Part shown: one piece after another, positions 1 through 5,826 of the stretch
How the letters are laid out: every line of letters begins with the position of its first letter
How positions within the stretch are numbered: position 1 is the stretch's first letter
Virus record (IMG/VR): IMGVR_UViG_3300008107_001276
Location: 1 to 23,111 of that record
Direction: 5' to 3' (one strand)
Length of the DNA: 23,111 bases
DNA from: a virus
The notes under the pieces: generated by a model
The model's input: the letters and a program-made list of their open reading frames with translations, nothing else
What the model was told of the DNA's origin: nothing
Databases searched by the model: none
Translations under genes and position numbers: made by a program

Positions 1-1
1 G

Positions 2-163
2 GCACGCATTGAGGCTGTGCACGCTGTCGCAGAGTACAGCGTTGCTACACGCAACAATGTGAACATCAAATCAGCATACGACTGGGAGCGTTTCCGTAAC
101 TGGGTCGTATCAACCAAAAAGTACAATGCGTTCGTACAGTACGCAGAACAGAAAGGAGTGTGA
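2..163 (+). CDS. Unknown phage protein, C-terminal end only
   Basis: The reading frame is open from the window edge to a TGA at 161-163, giving the last 53 residues of a protein that starts outside the window. It is rich in aromatic and charged residues (YDWERFRNWV, FVQYAEQKGV) and has no motif I recognise. The final codons, GAAAGGAGTG, also supply the Shine-Dalgarno sequence for the amidotransferase at 168, so the two genes are probably in one transcript. That the frame is real is inferred from the tight junction and protein-like composition. Confidence 0.6.
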   Translation, partial: ARIEAVHAVAEYSVATRNNVNIKSAYDWERFRNWVVSTKKYNAFVQYAEQKGV

Positions 164-167
164 CACA

Positions 168-1055
168 ATGTGTCTACTAACATTCATGCACGAGGGCGTT
201 ACCGCCGACGTGGAGCAACTAACTATCGGTGCGAAGAACAACCCTGACGGGTTCGGGTTTGCTATTCATGCTGGTACAAAAGTTATCCGCCACAACGGTA
301 TGCACTTTGACCAAGTACTAGAGCGTTTCCTCAAAGAGCGTTCTATTCACAGTGGTCCTGCGTTGTTTCACTCACGTATCACAACGCATGGCACTACCAA
401 TGTCCAGAACTGTCACCCGTTTCAGATTGGTCGTGACCAACAATCAGTGTTAGCGCACAACGGCATGTTGCCGATTGACGCTCATGCTGGTCGTTCGGAT
501 ACACGTATTCTTGCGGAAGACCTGATACCTAGTTGGGGTGGTGTTACATCGTTTGACGGACGCAAGTTTGTCAAGAAGATTAGTAAGTTCGCTCAAGGTT
601 CTAAGTTGGTTGTCATTACTGCCAACCCAAGTACCAAGCAGGACTATTACATCATCAACGAGCAGGACGGTCACTGGCAAGACGGTGTGTGGTGGTCAAA
701 CACTTCATACAAGTATTCACGCTACACATACAGCGGTGTTTCAATGTATTCATCGGGTTGGTCTCGTGTTGACGACATTGACGACGACCTCGAGATTGTC
801 TCTACTGCCAACTACGCTAACGGTGACTCCGTTGCGTGGTACCGGGACGAAGACGGCATTGAGTACCCTGTTGAGTGGTGGACATGCAACACATGCATGA
901 ACAACGTCATGGTCACAGAAGAACTGTACGATGACATGTTGTTCTGTGAAGTGTGTGATACCTGCTGGTATTGCAACGACGACAGAGTTCTGTGTATGTG
1001 TCGCCACAACGGCAACTACAATCATTCAGCATACGACTACCATCACAAGTTCTAA
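168..1055 (+). CDS. Class II glutamine amidotransferase (Ntn hydrolase) with Cys-rich C-terminal tail
   Basis: This is a predicted glutaminase domain that releases ammonia from glutamine by means of an N-terminal cysteine. An upstream in-frame ATG exists at 126, but the start at 168 is preferred: it follows GAAAGGAG at a normal distance and puts Cys at residue 2, exposed after Met removal, as this family requires. Visible family features are NNPDGFGF (24-31), the H-S-R motif (68-70), L-A-H-N-G (95-99, the oxyanion Asn-Gly) and S-D-T (110-112). The glutaminase-like part covers about residues 1-185. Residues 240-278 carry eight cysteines (240, 243, 260, 263, 266, 269, 276, 278) in CxxC-like spacing, likely one or two zinc sites; the end is His/Tyr rich. 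No synthetase domain is fused, so the ammonia acceptor is unknown. A partner amidoligase or a peptide/nucleotide-modifying role is possible. The fold call is firm; the substrate is not. Confidence 0.87.
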   Translation: MCLLTFMHEGVTADVEQLTIGAKNNPDGFGFAIHAGTKVIRHNGMHFDQVLERFLKERSIHSGPALFHSRITTHGTTNVQNCHPFQIGRDQQSVLAHNGMLPIDAHAGRSDTRILAEDLIPSWGGVTSFDGRKFVKKISKFAQGSKLVVITANPSTKQDYYIINEQDGHWQDGVWWSNTSYKYSRYTYSGVSMYSSGWSRVDDIDDDLEIVSTANYANGDSVAWYRDEDGIEYPVEWWTCNTCMNNVMVTEELYDDMLFCEVCDTCWYCNDDRVLCMCRHNGNYNHSAYDYHHKF

Positions 1056-1070
1056 CAAGGAGAAAACAAA

Positions 1071-1577
1071 ATGGAAAAATCAAAACGTGTAGGCGTGAAC
1101 TTGATGTTCACGTACGAGGGTGACAATGAGTATGTTGGAGACAAATACTTTCATGTAATAGTTGAGAAACTAAATGAGGTAATCAACGAACTACAAGAAA
1201 AGGAAAACATACGTGGGTCAATTGGTGAATACTGTTCTTCTGTTAGAACAACTGAAAAAGGTGTTCACCTATTGTCTCTGGGGTTCCTTAGACATGACTC
1301 ACTTCCTATAGTTATTCGTGACGAGGTACACCGACAGGAAGACTACGAAAGTCTGTGGGATGAAATGCATAAGTGTGGTCTGGAACCCAGAGTTCACTTG
1401 CGTGACATTCCTGTTAGTGATTTCTTCCCAATGTTCATGAAGAAGAACCAGCAAGCAATCAAAGAAAGTATTAGAAAGTCTATAAATGACTTTGTCTGTA
1501 AAGCGTACATCGATGATGTTCGTGGACGTTTTGAGGACGGTCTTATAGAAATAGAAAAAACAGAGGAGCAACTATGA
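1071..1577 (+). CDS. Hypothetical protein, 168 aa
   Basis: I do not recognise this protein. It starts after a clear AAGGAG 15 nt downstream of the amidotransferase stop, so it is probably co-transcribed. The sequence is mixed alpha/beta in appearance, with a charged N-terminal helix (about residues 28-45) and a C-terminal basic-then-acidic helix pair (about 122-168). There is no signal peptide, membrane span or Cys/His cluster. It uses more AGA/AGT/ATA-type codons and is more A+T rich than the genes on either side, which may mean separate acquisition. Its 3' end overlaps the next gene by 4 nt (ATGA), indicating translational coupling. Confidence 0.8.
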   Translation: MEKSKRVGVNLMFTYEGDNEYVGDKYFHVIVEKLNEVINELQEKENIRGSIGEYCSSVRTTEKGVHLLSLGFLRHDSLPIVIRDEVHRQEDYESLWDEMHKCGLEPRVHLRDIPVSDFFPMFMKKNQQAIKESIRKSINDFVCKAYIDDVRGRFEDGLIEIEKTEEQL

Positions 1578-1825
1578 AACTACCCAGAATACCAGTGACC
1601 ACAAAGTGGGGTGAGCCTGCCCGTATCGACCTCGTGAACATACAATTCGGCTCTCACCGTGAGCACCTTGACCGTCAACTCCGTTACATAGTGCATGTAA
1701 CGGTGTTGAACGAGGACGGAACAAACAAATCCCAGTACCAGTTCTGGGGAACAACAGAGGGCACAGTCAACAGCGTGTTGTCTGAGCCAGTCAACCTAAA
1801 AGAAATCATGAGAGGAAATTACTAA
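1574..1825 (+). CDS. Hypothetical small protein, 83 aa
   Basis: An unrecognised 83-residue protein whose ATG overlaps the upstream TGA (ATGA), with GAGGAG just upstream of the start. The sequence suggests a small beta-rich domain: alternating hydrophobic stretches such as IDLVNIQFGS and YIVHVTVLNE are followed by a Gln/Trp segment (about 54-63). No catalytic motif, membrane span or zinc-binding cluster is seen. Its TAA overlaps the next ATG by one base (TAATG), so it belongs to the same translationally coupled string of small genes. Confidence 0.72.
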   Translation: MKLPRIPVTTKWGEPARIDLVNIQFGSHREHLDRQLRYIVHVTVLNEDGTNKSQYQFWGTTEGTVNSVLSEPVNLKEIMRGNY

Positions 1826-2037
1826 TGAACACATCAACTATTACACTGACCGACGACGAGATGATTGCCGTGTGCAAATCGCTCAGTATCGGATGTGACC
1901 AACTTGCCAAGAAACTTATCAACATGCGTGGCAGTACCAAGCAACTCAAAGTAGTCAACGAGGAACTGTCACTCATCATGTCTGCTCGTGGCAAGATTGA
2001 GCACGCAATGATGGACATTATCAACGGAGAACAATAA
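1825..2037 (+). CDS. Hypothetical small helical protein, 70 aa
   Basis: An unrecognised 70-residue protein predicted by eye to be almost entirely helical. Residues about 8-65 alternate hydrophobic and charged positions (for example LTDDEMIAVCKSLSIGCDQL), which would suit a helical hairpin or small oligomer. The start is set by TAATG coupling to the gene above, with AGAGGAAA upstream as ribosome-binding site. There is no DNA-binding helix-turn-helix that I can defend. The next gene starts inside its stop codon. Confidence 0.7.
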   Translation: MNTSTITLTDDEMIAVCKSLSIGCDQLAKKLINMRGSTKQLKVVNEELSLIMSARGKIEHAMMDIINGEQ

Positions 2038-2198
2038 TGGGTACATACACAGTCACAGCAACAGTCACATTCTCAATAGAGTGCGACAACCAACTAGAAG
2101 CAGAGGACATTGTAGTAACAATGCTTCACCACGAAGCAGACCGCAACGACGTACAGATTATGAGTCTGTCTTATGACAGCAAAGGGGAAGAACAATGA
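2037..2198 (+). CDS. Hypothetical small beta-type protein, 53 aa
   Basis: This short gene fills what would otherwise be a 157-nt gap. Its ATG shares its A with the upstream TAA (TAATG) and its own TGA overlaps the next ATG (ATGA), so it fits exactly into the coupled series. The protein begins MGTYTVTATVTFSIECDNQ, a strongly alternating beta-strand pattern, followed by an acidic helix (about 20-35) and a second strand (about 39-46, VQIMSLSY). This beta-alpha-beta look recalls small phage proteins of unknown role. No function is claimed. It is supported mainly by position and composition. Confidence 0.68.
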   Translation: MGTYTVTATVTFSIECDNQLEAEDIVVTMLHHEADRNDVQIMSLSYDSKGEEQ

Positions 2199-2596
2199 GA
2201 CCAGAAGAATACTACGAGTCACAAAACACACTAGACAACTACGAGGTAGACACAATGATTGCAGACAATGCATACGTACCAGAACAAACAGAACGTGTAG
2301 CGTCAAGTTACAACTATCTGTTTGAGAACAGAGAACTACTCAAAGCGTACATGAAAGGACTGATTGAGTTGTTTGATGTTGACCGTGACGGTGACGACTG
2401 GTGGGGTAGCCTGAGGCTCCCCAACGGTTCGTATGCCGACATCAACATCTACACCTATGAGATTGGCATGGGTGAAGCAGAAGAACTATTGTGCGCCACA
2501 GCATACCCTGTGGACGCACATGGTAACGTCATGACAGGTTATGGCATGACACTACAAACACGATGGCTGACCAGCCTGAACGGAGAAACAAAATGA
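2195..2596 (+). CDS. Hypothetical acidic protein, 133 aa
   Basis: An unrecognised, strongly acidic 133-residue protein in the coupled small-gene string, starting in an ATGA overlap preceded by GGGGAAG. The N-terminal 45 residues are Glu/Asp/Asn/Tyr rich and probably extended; residues about 45-65 look helical. After that comes FDVDRDGDDWW. The D-x-D-x-D-G order resembles the start of an EF-hand calcium loop, but the usual acidic twelfth position is a Ser here, so I do not call calcium binding. The last third looks like small beta strands. It ends in an ATGA overlap with the next gene. Confidence 0.75.
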   Translation: MRPEEYYESQNTLDNYEVDTMIADNAYVPEQTERVASSYNYLFENRELLKAYMKGLIELFDVDRDGDDWWGSLRLPNGSYADINIYTYEIGMGEAEELLCATAYPVDAHGNVMTGYGMTLQTRWLTSLNGETK

Positions 2597-2820
2597 AAAT
2601 CAAAGACATGATTCGACACCTCAGCGAACTCAACCCAGAAGATGAAATCTGTGTTGTGTGGTGGGAACGTCCCGAACGTGAAGCCATCGGCGGTGACCTG
2701 TGCGTTGACGATTGGGGGCGTATCTGTCAAGAGTTTGACGACTACATCGCTTTTGATGGGTCTGACCTCAACGACTGGATGGAACAAGCAATCATCGACT
2801 ACATGAAAGCAAGCGAGTGA
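2593..2820 (+). CDS. Hypothetical small phage protein, 75 aa
   Basis: I choose the ATG at 2593, which overlaps the upstream TGA (ATGA) and follows ACGGAGAAAC, over an in-frame ATG at 2563 deep inside the previous gene. The start MKIKDMIRHLSELNPEDEI is a pattern I have seen at the N-terminus of many short phage proteins of unknown function: a helix, then Leu-x-x-Leu-x-Pro-x-x-x-Ile, then a beta strand (CVVWWE). The C-terminal half is acidic with a final helix. No active site is visible. Its last base is the first base of the next start codon (TGATG). Confidence 0.75.
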   Translation: MKIKDMIRHLSELNPEDEICVVWWERPEREAIGGDLCVDDWGRICQEFDDYIAFDGSDLNDWMEQAIIDYMKASE

Positions 2821-2942
2821 TGAAGCAGAGATGGAAGTGCCCAAAATGCCCACGACAAATTATAACACTCGTTCCCTTGACAGCACCCCCCGTATGTGGG
2901 GCGCATGCCAAGCCCATAGAAATGGAGCGTTCCCCGAAATGA
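2820..2942 (+). CDS. Tiny zinc-ribbon protein, 40 aa
   Basis: A 40-residue gene whose ATG overlaps the preceding TGA (TGATG), with AGCGAG nearby as a weak ribosome-binding site. It carries two metal-binding knuckles: W-K-C-P-K-C (residues 5-10) and P-P-V-C-G-A-H (23-29). These are separated by an Ile/Leu/Val segment (14-20) and the T-A-P-P turn (21-24). From family knowledge, single zinc-ribbon proteins of this style (W-x-C-P-x-C ... A-P-P-x-C) recur in actinobacteriophages without known function, and may bind nucleic acid or protein. A longer open frame at 2831-3079 overlaps it but lacks coupling and has a random-looking composition, so I prefer this one. Confidence 0.72.
   Translation: MKQRWKCPKCPRQIITLVPLTAPPVCGAHAKPIEMERSPK
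2884..2904 (+). other. GC-rich imperfect hairpin inside the zinc-ribbon gene
   Basis: GCxCCCC (from 2884) can pair with GGGGxGC (to 2904), with one mismatch and an 8-nt loop. It contains a C6 run at 2886-2891. The C-run could alternatively pair with any of the G5 runs 80 nt downstream, competing with quadruplex formation. It may be coincidental, because it lies inside coding sequence. Confidence 0.3.
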
Positions 2943-2969
2943 CAGGACGCATGATAACCTTCCACCAAC

Positions 2970-2997
2970 GGGGGAGGGGGACAACAGGGGGTGGGGG
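2970..2997 (+). promoter_or_regulatory. Potential G-quadruplex: four runs of five G
   Basis: The sequence is G5-A-G5-ACAACA-G5-T-G5, meeting the usual definition of an intramolecular quadruplex with very short loops (1, 6, 1). Such a run pattern is far from expected in DNA of this composition. It is on the sense strand of the transcript leading into the replication genes, so both DNA and RNA quadruplexes are possible. The complementary strand would be a C-rich i-motif-like tract. The motif is seen directly; the role is inferred. Confidence 0.7.
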
Positions 2998-3004
2998 CAC
3001 AAGA

Positions 3005-3040
3005 CCGTTTGTGTCGCCACCCAGAGGTGGCGCACAACGG
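3005..3040 (+). promoter_or_regulatory. Strong bulged hairpin, no T-tract
   Basis: CGCCACC (3015-3021) pairs perfectly with GGTGGCG (3026-3032) around a CAGA tetraloop. The stem then continues outward as CCG-TTGTG against CACAACGG with two single-T bulges on the left arm, about 15 base pairs in all. No U-run follows, so it is not a classic intrinsic terminator. With the adjacent G tract it may form an RNA regulatory leader or a DNA site. Confidence 0.6.
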
Positions 3041-3081
3041 TTGCTACCAAGTACGGCTACCACAAAAAGGAGTAACTAGGT

Positions 3082-3558
3082 ATGGTTGCAAGTCCTAAAG
3101 GTTGTGGTATCAGAGAACATGACGAGACCTGTCTCTGTGATGTGGTTGTCAAAACTCCAACACCGATTAGGTGTCGGATACCTGACGACCTCGAACACGG
3201 CAAGTACATTGCCGAACTCATCAACTGGGATTACAAAGACTTGTCTGTGTTCTTTGAGGCGTACACGAAAGGCATGGACGCTATACGCAAAGCGTATGAG
3301 CGTGGCATGACACCTGATGAGGCTGCAGGCAAAATCAGGGGTCGTCGTAAACGGAAAAGCAATTACAGTCATTTCGTTCCCAAGTTTCTCACATGGGACG
3401 TGTATAATTACATACGTGAACGAGTTGTCGCTGGTTGTGGACCGTCCGCCCTTGTGCGTGAGGTTCAGGAACAGTTCAACGTGACCATTCATAAATCTTA
3501 TGTCACCAAGACAAAGAACAGAATGATTGAACGTGGAGAAATGGAAAGACCAGTATGA
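3082..3558 (+). CDS. Hypothetical basic protein, possible C-terminal HTH, 158 aa
   Basis: First gene of the replication/recombination block, with AAGGAG nine bases upstream. An early Cys-rich segment (residues 8, 17, 19 and 31) is followed by a helical region (about 43-72) and a very basic patch, K-I-R-G-R-R-K-R-K (83-91). Residues about 103-155 look like a small helical domain, with helix, turn, helix and a basic third helix (SYVTKTKNRMIERGEME), which could be a winged-helix or homeodomain-like DNA binder. I do not recognise the family. Basic charge and its place directly ahead of a nuclease, helicase and primase suggest nucleic-acid binding. It ends in an ATGA overlap with the nuclease. Confidence 0.75.
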   Translation: MVASPKGCGIREHDETCLCDVVVKTPTPIRCRIPDDLEHGKYIAELINWDYKDLSVFFEAYTKGMDAIRKAYERGMTPDEAAGKIRGRRKRKSNYSHFVPKFLTWDVYNYIRERVVAGCGPSALVREVQEQFNVTIHKSYVTKTKNRMIERGEMERPV

Positions 3559-4391
3559 AGATAGAAACAGTTGACGGAATCAAAAAGATTTGGGTTAGGC
3601 AGTCTTGGCTGAATGACCTGATGATTTGCCCCGAACGTGCTCGTTTAGGTATTCAGATGCCAGAGTGGCGACAGAGTTCCGACGCCACACACATAGGAAC
3701 CTCGGTTCACTCTGGCATCGAACACATCCTTACACATCACGACGACAAGGGTGGTGTCAATGTGGCAATGGAAACATTGCGTACACTCATTGATACTGAA
3801 CCTTTCAGAATGAACTCAACCTCATCCGTTGATGAGATGGAGTTCCATGTGGCGAACATGATGGCAACATTCGTTATAGAGATTCTTCCTCTTGTGGAAG
3901 CCGGTGGGTCAGCAGAGAAAACCTTTGCTACCAAACTTGCTGACGTTGAGGAGAATGTCGAACTGTGGCTGTCGGGAACCATTGACTACATCGAACCTAA
4001 CGGTACGTTGTGGGATTGGAAAACTGCAGCAAGAAAGTATTCGCAGGGTGAAAAGCAACGACAATCCATTCAAGCGTCAGCGTACGCTTGTGCTGCTGTG
4101 CAGTGTGGTTGGGTTGCTGATTACCCCATCCGCTTCAACTACGGGGTCATGACCCGTGCGAAGAAAAGCGTCGGGCAAGTTGTGCCTGTCGTGCGAACAA
4201 AACAACACGTTGATTGGCTGATTCATCAGGCATCAAACGCTGTGCGTTCGCTCTCCGCTATCGGTCTTGATAATCCGTGGATGGCAAACGACCAGCATGG
4301 ACTCTGCTCAGAGAAGTGGTGCCCGTACTGGTCAATCTGTAAGGGGTCACGTATCAGTGACCAAGACAACAAACTAGAGGAGACACTCTAA
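3555..4391 (+). CDS. RecB/Cas4-like PD-(D/E)XK exonuclease with predicted Fe-S cluster
   Basis: A predicted single-strand-directed DNA exonuclease of the RecB/Cas4 group (family knowledge). Core motifs are visible in order: G-T-S-V-H (48-52), whose His is typical of this group; G-T-I-D-Y (141-145), with the metal-binding Asp144; D-W-K-T (154-157), the D-x-K pair; and Q-A-S-A-Y (173-177), the Q-x-x-x-Y motif. Cys25 together with Cys251, Cys256 and Cys262 matches the split one-plus-three cysteine layout that holds a 4Fe-4S cluster in Cas4 and AddB. Length, 278 residues, is normal. It overlaps both neighbours by 1-4 nt and sits just upstream of the helicase, so it probably processes ends in phage replication or recombination. 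It is not linked to any CRISPR array here. Confidence 0.87.
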   Translation: MKIETVDGIKKIWVRQSWLNDLMICPERARLGIQMPEWRQSSDATHIGTSVHSGIEHILTHHDDKGGVNVAMETLRTLIDTEPFRMNSTSSVDEMEFHVANMMATFVIEILPLVEAGGSAEKTFATKLADVEENVELWLSGTIDYIEPNGTLWDWKTAARKYSQGEKQRQSIQASAYACAAVQCGWVADYPIRFNYGVMTRAKKSVGQVVPVVRTKQHVDWLIHQASNAVRSLSAIGLDNPWMANDQHGLCSEKWCPYWSICKGSRISDQDNKLEETL

Positions 4392-4780
4392 TGGCTATGG
4401 ACAAAGACCAGAGCATTATTACCCAAGTTGCTGCAAAGATTGCAAGCGACCTCACCATCCACAACGCAAACTTTGCTGACTTCCTCATGCACCTCACTGC
4501 AGTCAAGGAAGCACTGTTTGAGGAAATCTACGGGACAACAACACCCGAAGAAAAGATTGTCAAGCAGACATTCCCCACAGCAACTGAACAGGACTTCACT
4601 GTTCGTGTCAAAGGTGAACAGCACGGTCCTCTTCCTACATGGTTGATTGAGGCATGTAAGCGTGATGGCATTACTGAAGTCTACGACAACCGTGATGGTT
4701 TGTCGGTCAATCCAAAGCGTCCATGGTTCAAAGCCGTGAACGACAAGGAGAAGGCTTACTGGCAACCTAAAGGAGCCTAA
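4391..4780 (+). CDS. Hypothetical protein between nuclease and helicase, 129 aa
   Basis: The start is set by a TAATG overlap and a GAGGAG ribosome-binding site. The N-terminal half (about residues 5-58) appears helical. The C-terminal half has a conserved-looking core, GPLPTWLIEACKRDGITEVY, followed by N-P-K-R-P-W-F-K and a terminal Tyr-Trp-Gln-Pro. This Trp/Lys-rich C-terminus and its place between nuclease and helicase would suit a replication accessory such as a single-strand binder or helicase loader. I see no OB-fold signature that proves it, so function is left open. Confidence 0.75.
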   Translation: MAMDKDQSIITQVAAKIASDLTIHNANFADFLMHLTAVKEALFEEIYGTTTPEEKIVKQTFPTATEQDFTVRVKGEQHGPLPTWLIEACKRDGITEVYDNRDGLSVNPKRPWFKAVNDKEKAYWQPKGA

Positions 4781-5826
4781 TGAGACTCTCGCTTGAACAA
4801 ATTCAGGCGGGTTGGGAAAGCGTAGGGGCGGATACGGAAGTGTCCGCCTCTATTGCTCCCCACGAATACCGCCACTATGTTCCACTATCAGACGCTGCAC
4901 AATCATTTGTGCGGTGGGCACAGAACCCCAACGAACGTATCTACACAGGTGTTGAACCAATCGACGCAGAAATGCGTGGTATCGCCCCCGGTGAGATGGC
5001 AATGATGTTGGGATACAGCCACGGCGGTAAAACGCTAGTGCTGCTACACATGCTGATGAACAACCGTGACAAACGGGTAGCCCTGTTCATTCCCGATGAA
5101 CCCAAGACGTTAGTGCTCACGAAACTGACATGCATGTTCCACAATGTGGACGCACGCCTGTTGGAGCAACGTGTCGCAGATAACGACAGAGAAGCCATCG
5201 ACCTGTTACGTATGACAGCAGAAGAAAACTTTCCCAATCTAGCAGTTTTCGACCAACCACTTCTGCCATCAGACATGGAACGGGCGTATGCCGAAGTCAG
5301 TGACGTATGGGGAGACAAACCAGAACTAGTCGTTGTTGACTACCTCGAACTTGTGGAAGCAGGAGAGCAAGTACCTGACAAGGCTGGATACCTGAAAGGT
5401 TTCGGACGTAGGCATGACGTGCCGTTGATGGTTCTCCATCAAACGTCACGCACATCAGGAGCAGACGGACGTAAACTAACCATCTCGTCAGGTGCATACG
5501 GCGGTGAACAGCAAGCCACATCAATCATTGGTGTACGACGCAAGAAGTACGAAATCATGTCAGAACTGCAAGACATCCACGAATCGTTATCCCGCAAACA
5601 CAACGAACGAATGCTAGAACGATACGAACAACTGCAGTACGACAAACGAATCCACGAGTACACACTCACCCTGTCATTGTTGAAAAACAAACGACCGGGT
5701 GGAATGCTCGTTGACGACATCGACTTCGAGTTAGACGTACACACTGGCAGGCTCTGGGAACTACGCTCAGGTGAACTACCAGACCAGTACCTTAGGAATG
5801 TTTCATGGAACGAGAACAAGTCATAG
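4780..5826 (+). CDS. DnaB/RecA-type replicative helicase (SF4), short form
   Basis: A RecA-fold ATPase resembling the C-terminal half of DnaB-type helicases. Walker A is G-Y-S-H-G-G-K-T (78-85). A catalytic Glu lies in I-P-D-E-P (104-108). Walker B is L-V-V-V-D-Y (183-188). V-L-H-Q-T-S-R (218-224) is the conserved Gln/Arg sensor motif, and S-G-A-Y-G-G (about 237-242) precedes the final strands. At 348 residues it lacks the full DnaB N-terminal domain; only about 50 residues precede the ATPase. A charged helical insert (about 265-300) is unusual and may mediate oligomer or primase contact. It starts in TAATG after AAAGGAG and overlaps the primase gene by 22 nt, so the two are probably translated together as the replisome core. 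Confidence 0.87.
   Translation: MRLSLEQIQAGWESVGADTEVSASIAPHEYRHYVPLSDAAQSFVRWAQNPNERIYTGVEPIDAEMRGIAPGEMAMMLGYSHGGKTLVLLHMLMNNRDKRVALFIPDEPKTLVLTKLTCMFHNVDARLLEQRVADNDREAIDLLRMTAEENFPNLAVFDQPLLPSDMERAYAEVSDVWGDKPELVVVDYLELVEAGEQVPDKAGYLKGFGRRHDVPLMVLHQTSRTSGADGRKLTISSGAYGGEQQATSIIGVRRKKYEIMSELQDIHESLSRKHNERMLERYEQLQYDKRIHEYTLTLSLLKNKRPGGMLVDDIDFELDVHTGRLWELRSGELPDQYLRNVSWNENKS

Larger units (their letters stand above)
2943..3081 (+). other. Non-coding gap with structured sequence, ahead of the replication block
   Basis: This is the largest gap between genes on the + arm. It holds a four-run G tract (2970-2997), a strong hairpin (3005-3040) and the ribosome-binding site AAGGAG at 3067-3072, nine bases before the ATG at 3082. 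I see no convincing -10/-35 promoter and no T-run terminator. It could be a 5' leader with RNA regulation, a replication-related site or a packaging signal. Which of these it is cannot be told from sequence alone. Confidence 0.55.

Noticed and set aside
126-167. Upstream start for the amidotransferase at 126
   Set aside because: It would bury the catalytic Cys behind 15 residues and lies inside the previous gene; the start at 168 has a good ribosome-binding site and gives Met-Cys.
2195-2596. EF-hand calcium-binding loop at D-V-D-R-D-G
   Set aside because: The twelfth loop residue is not acidic and the flanking helices are not convincing.
2877-2882. TTGACA, a possible -35 box
   Set aside because: No -10-like sequence follows at 16-18 nt (the region is GC rich), and it lies inside the zinc-ribbon coding sequence.
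3005-3040. Intrinsic terminator
   Set aside because: The stem is strong but no T-run follows; it sits just before a ribosome-binding site, so it is listed as a structured element only.
2831-3079. An 82-residue open frame across the G-rich gap
   Set aside because: It has no ribosome-binding site or coupling, its product is a low-complexity Gly/Pro/Arg string created by the G-runs, and it overlaps the better supported zinc-ribbon gene at 2820-2942.
3555-4391. CRISPR-associated Cas4
   Set aside because: The Fe-S nuclease resembles Cas4, but there is no repeat array and no cas1/cas2 nearby; a phage recombination nuclease is the simpler reading.
4941-5318. A 125-residue - strand frame opposite the helicase
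   Set aside because: Shadow of a clearly recognised gene; Ser/Arg-rich composition typical of antisense reading.
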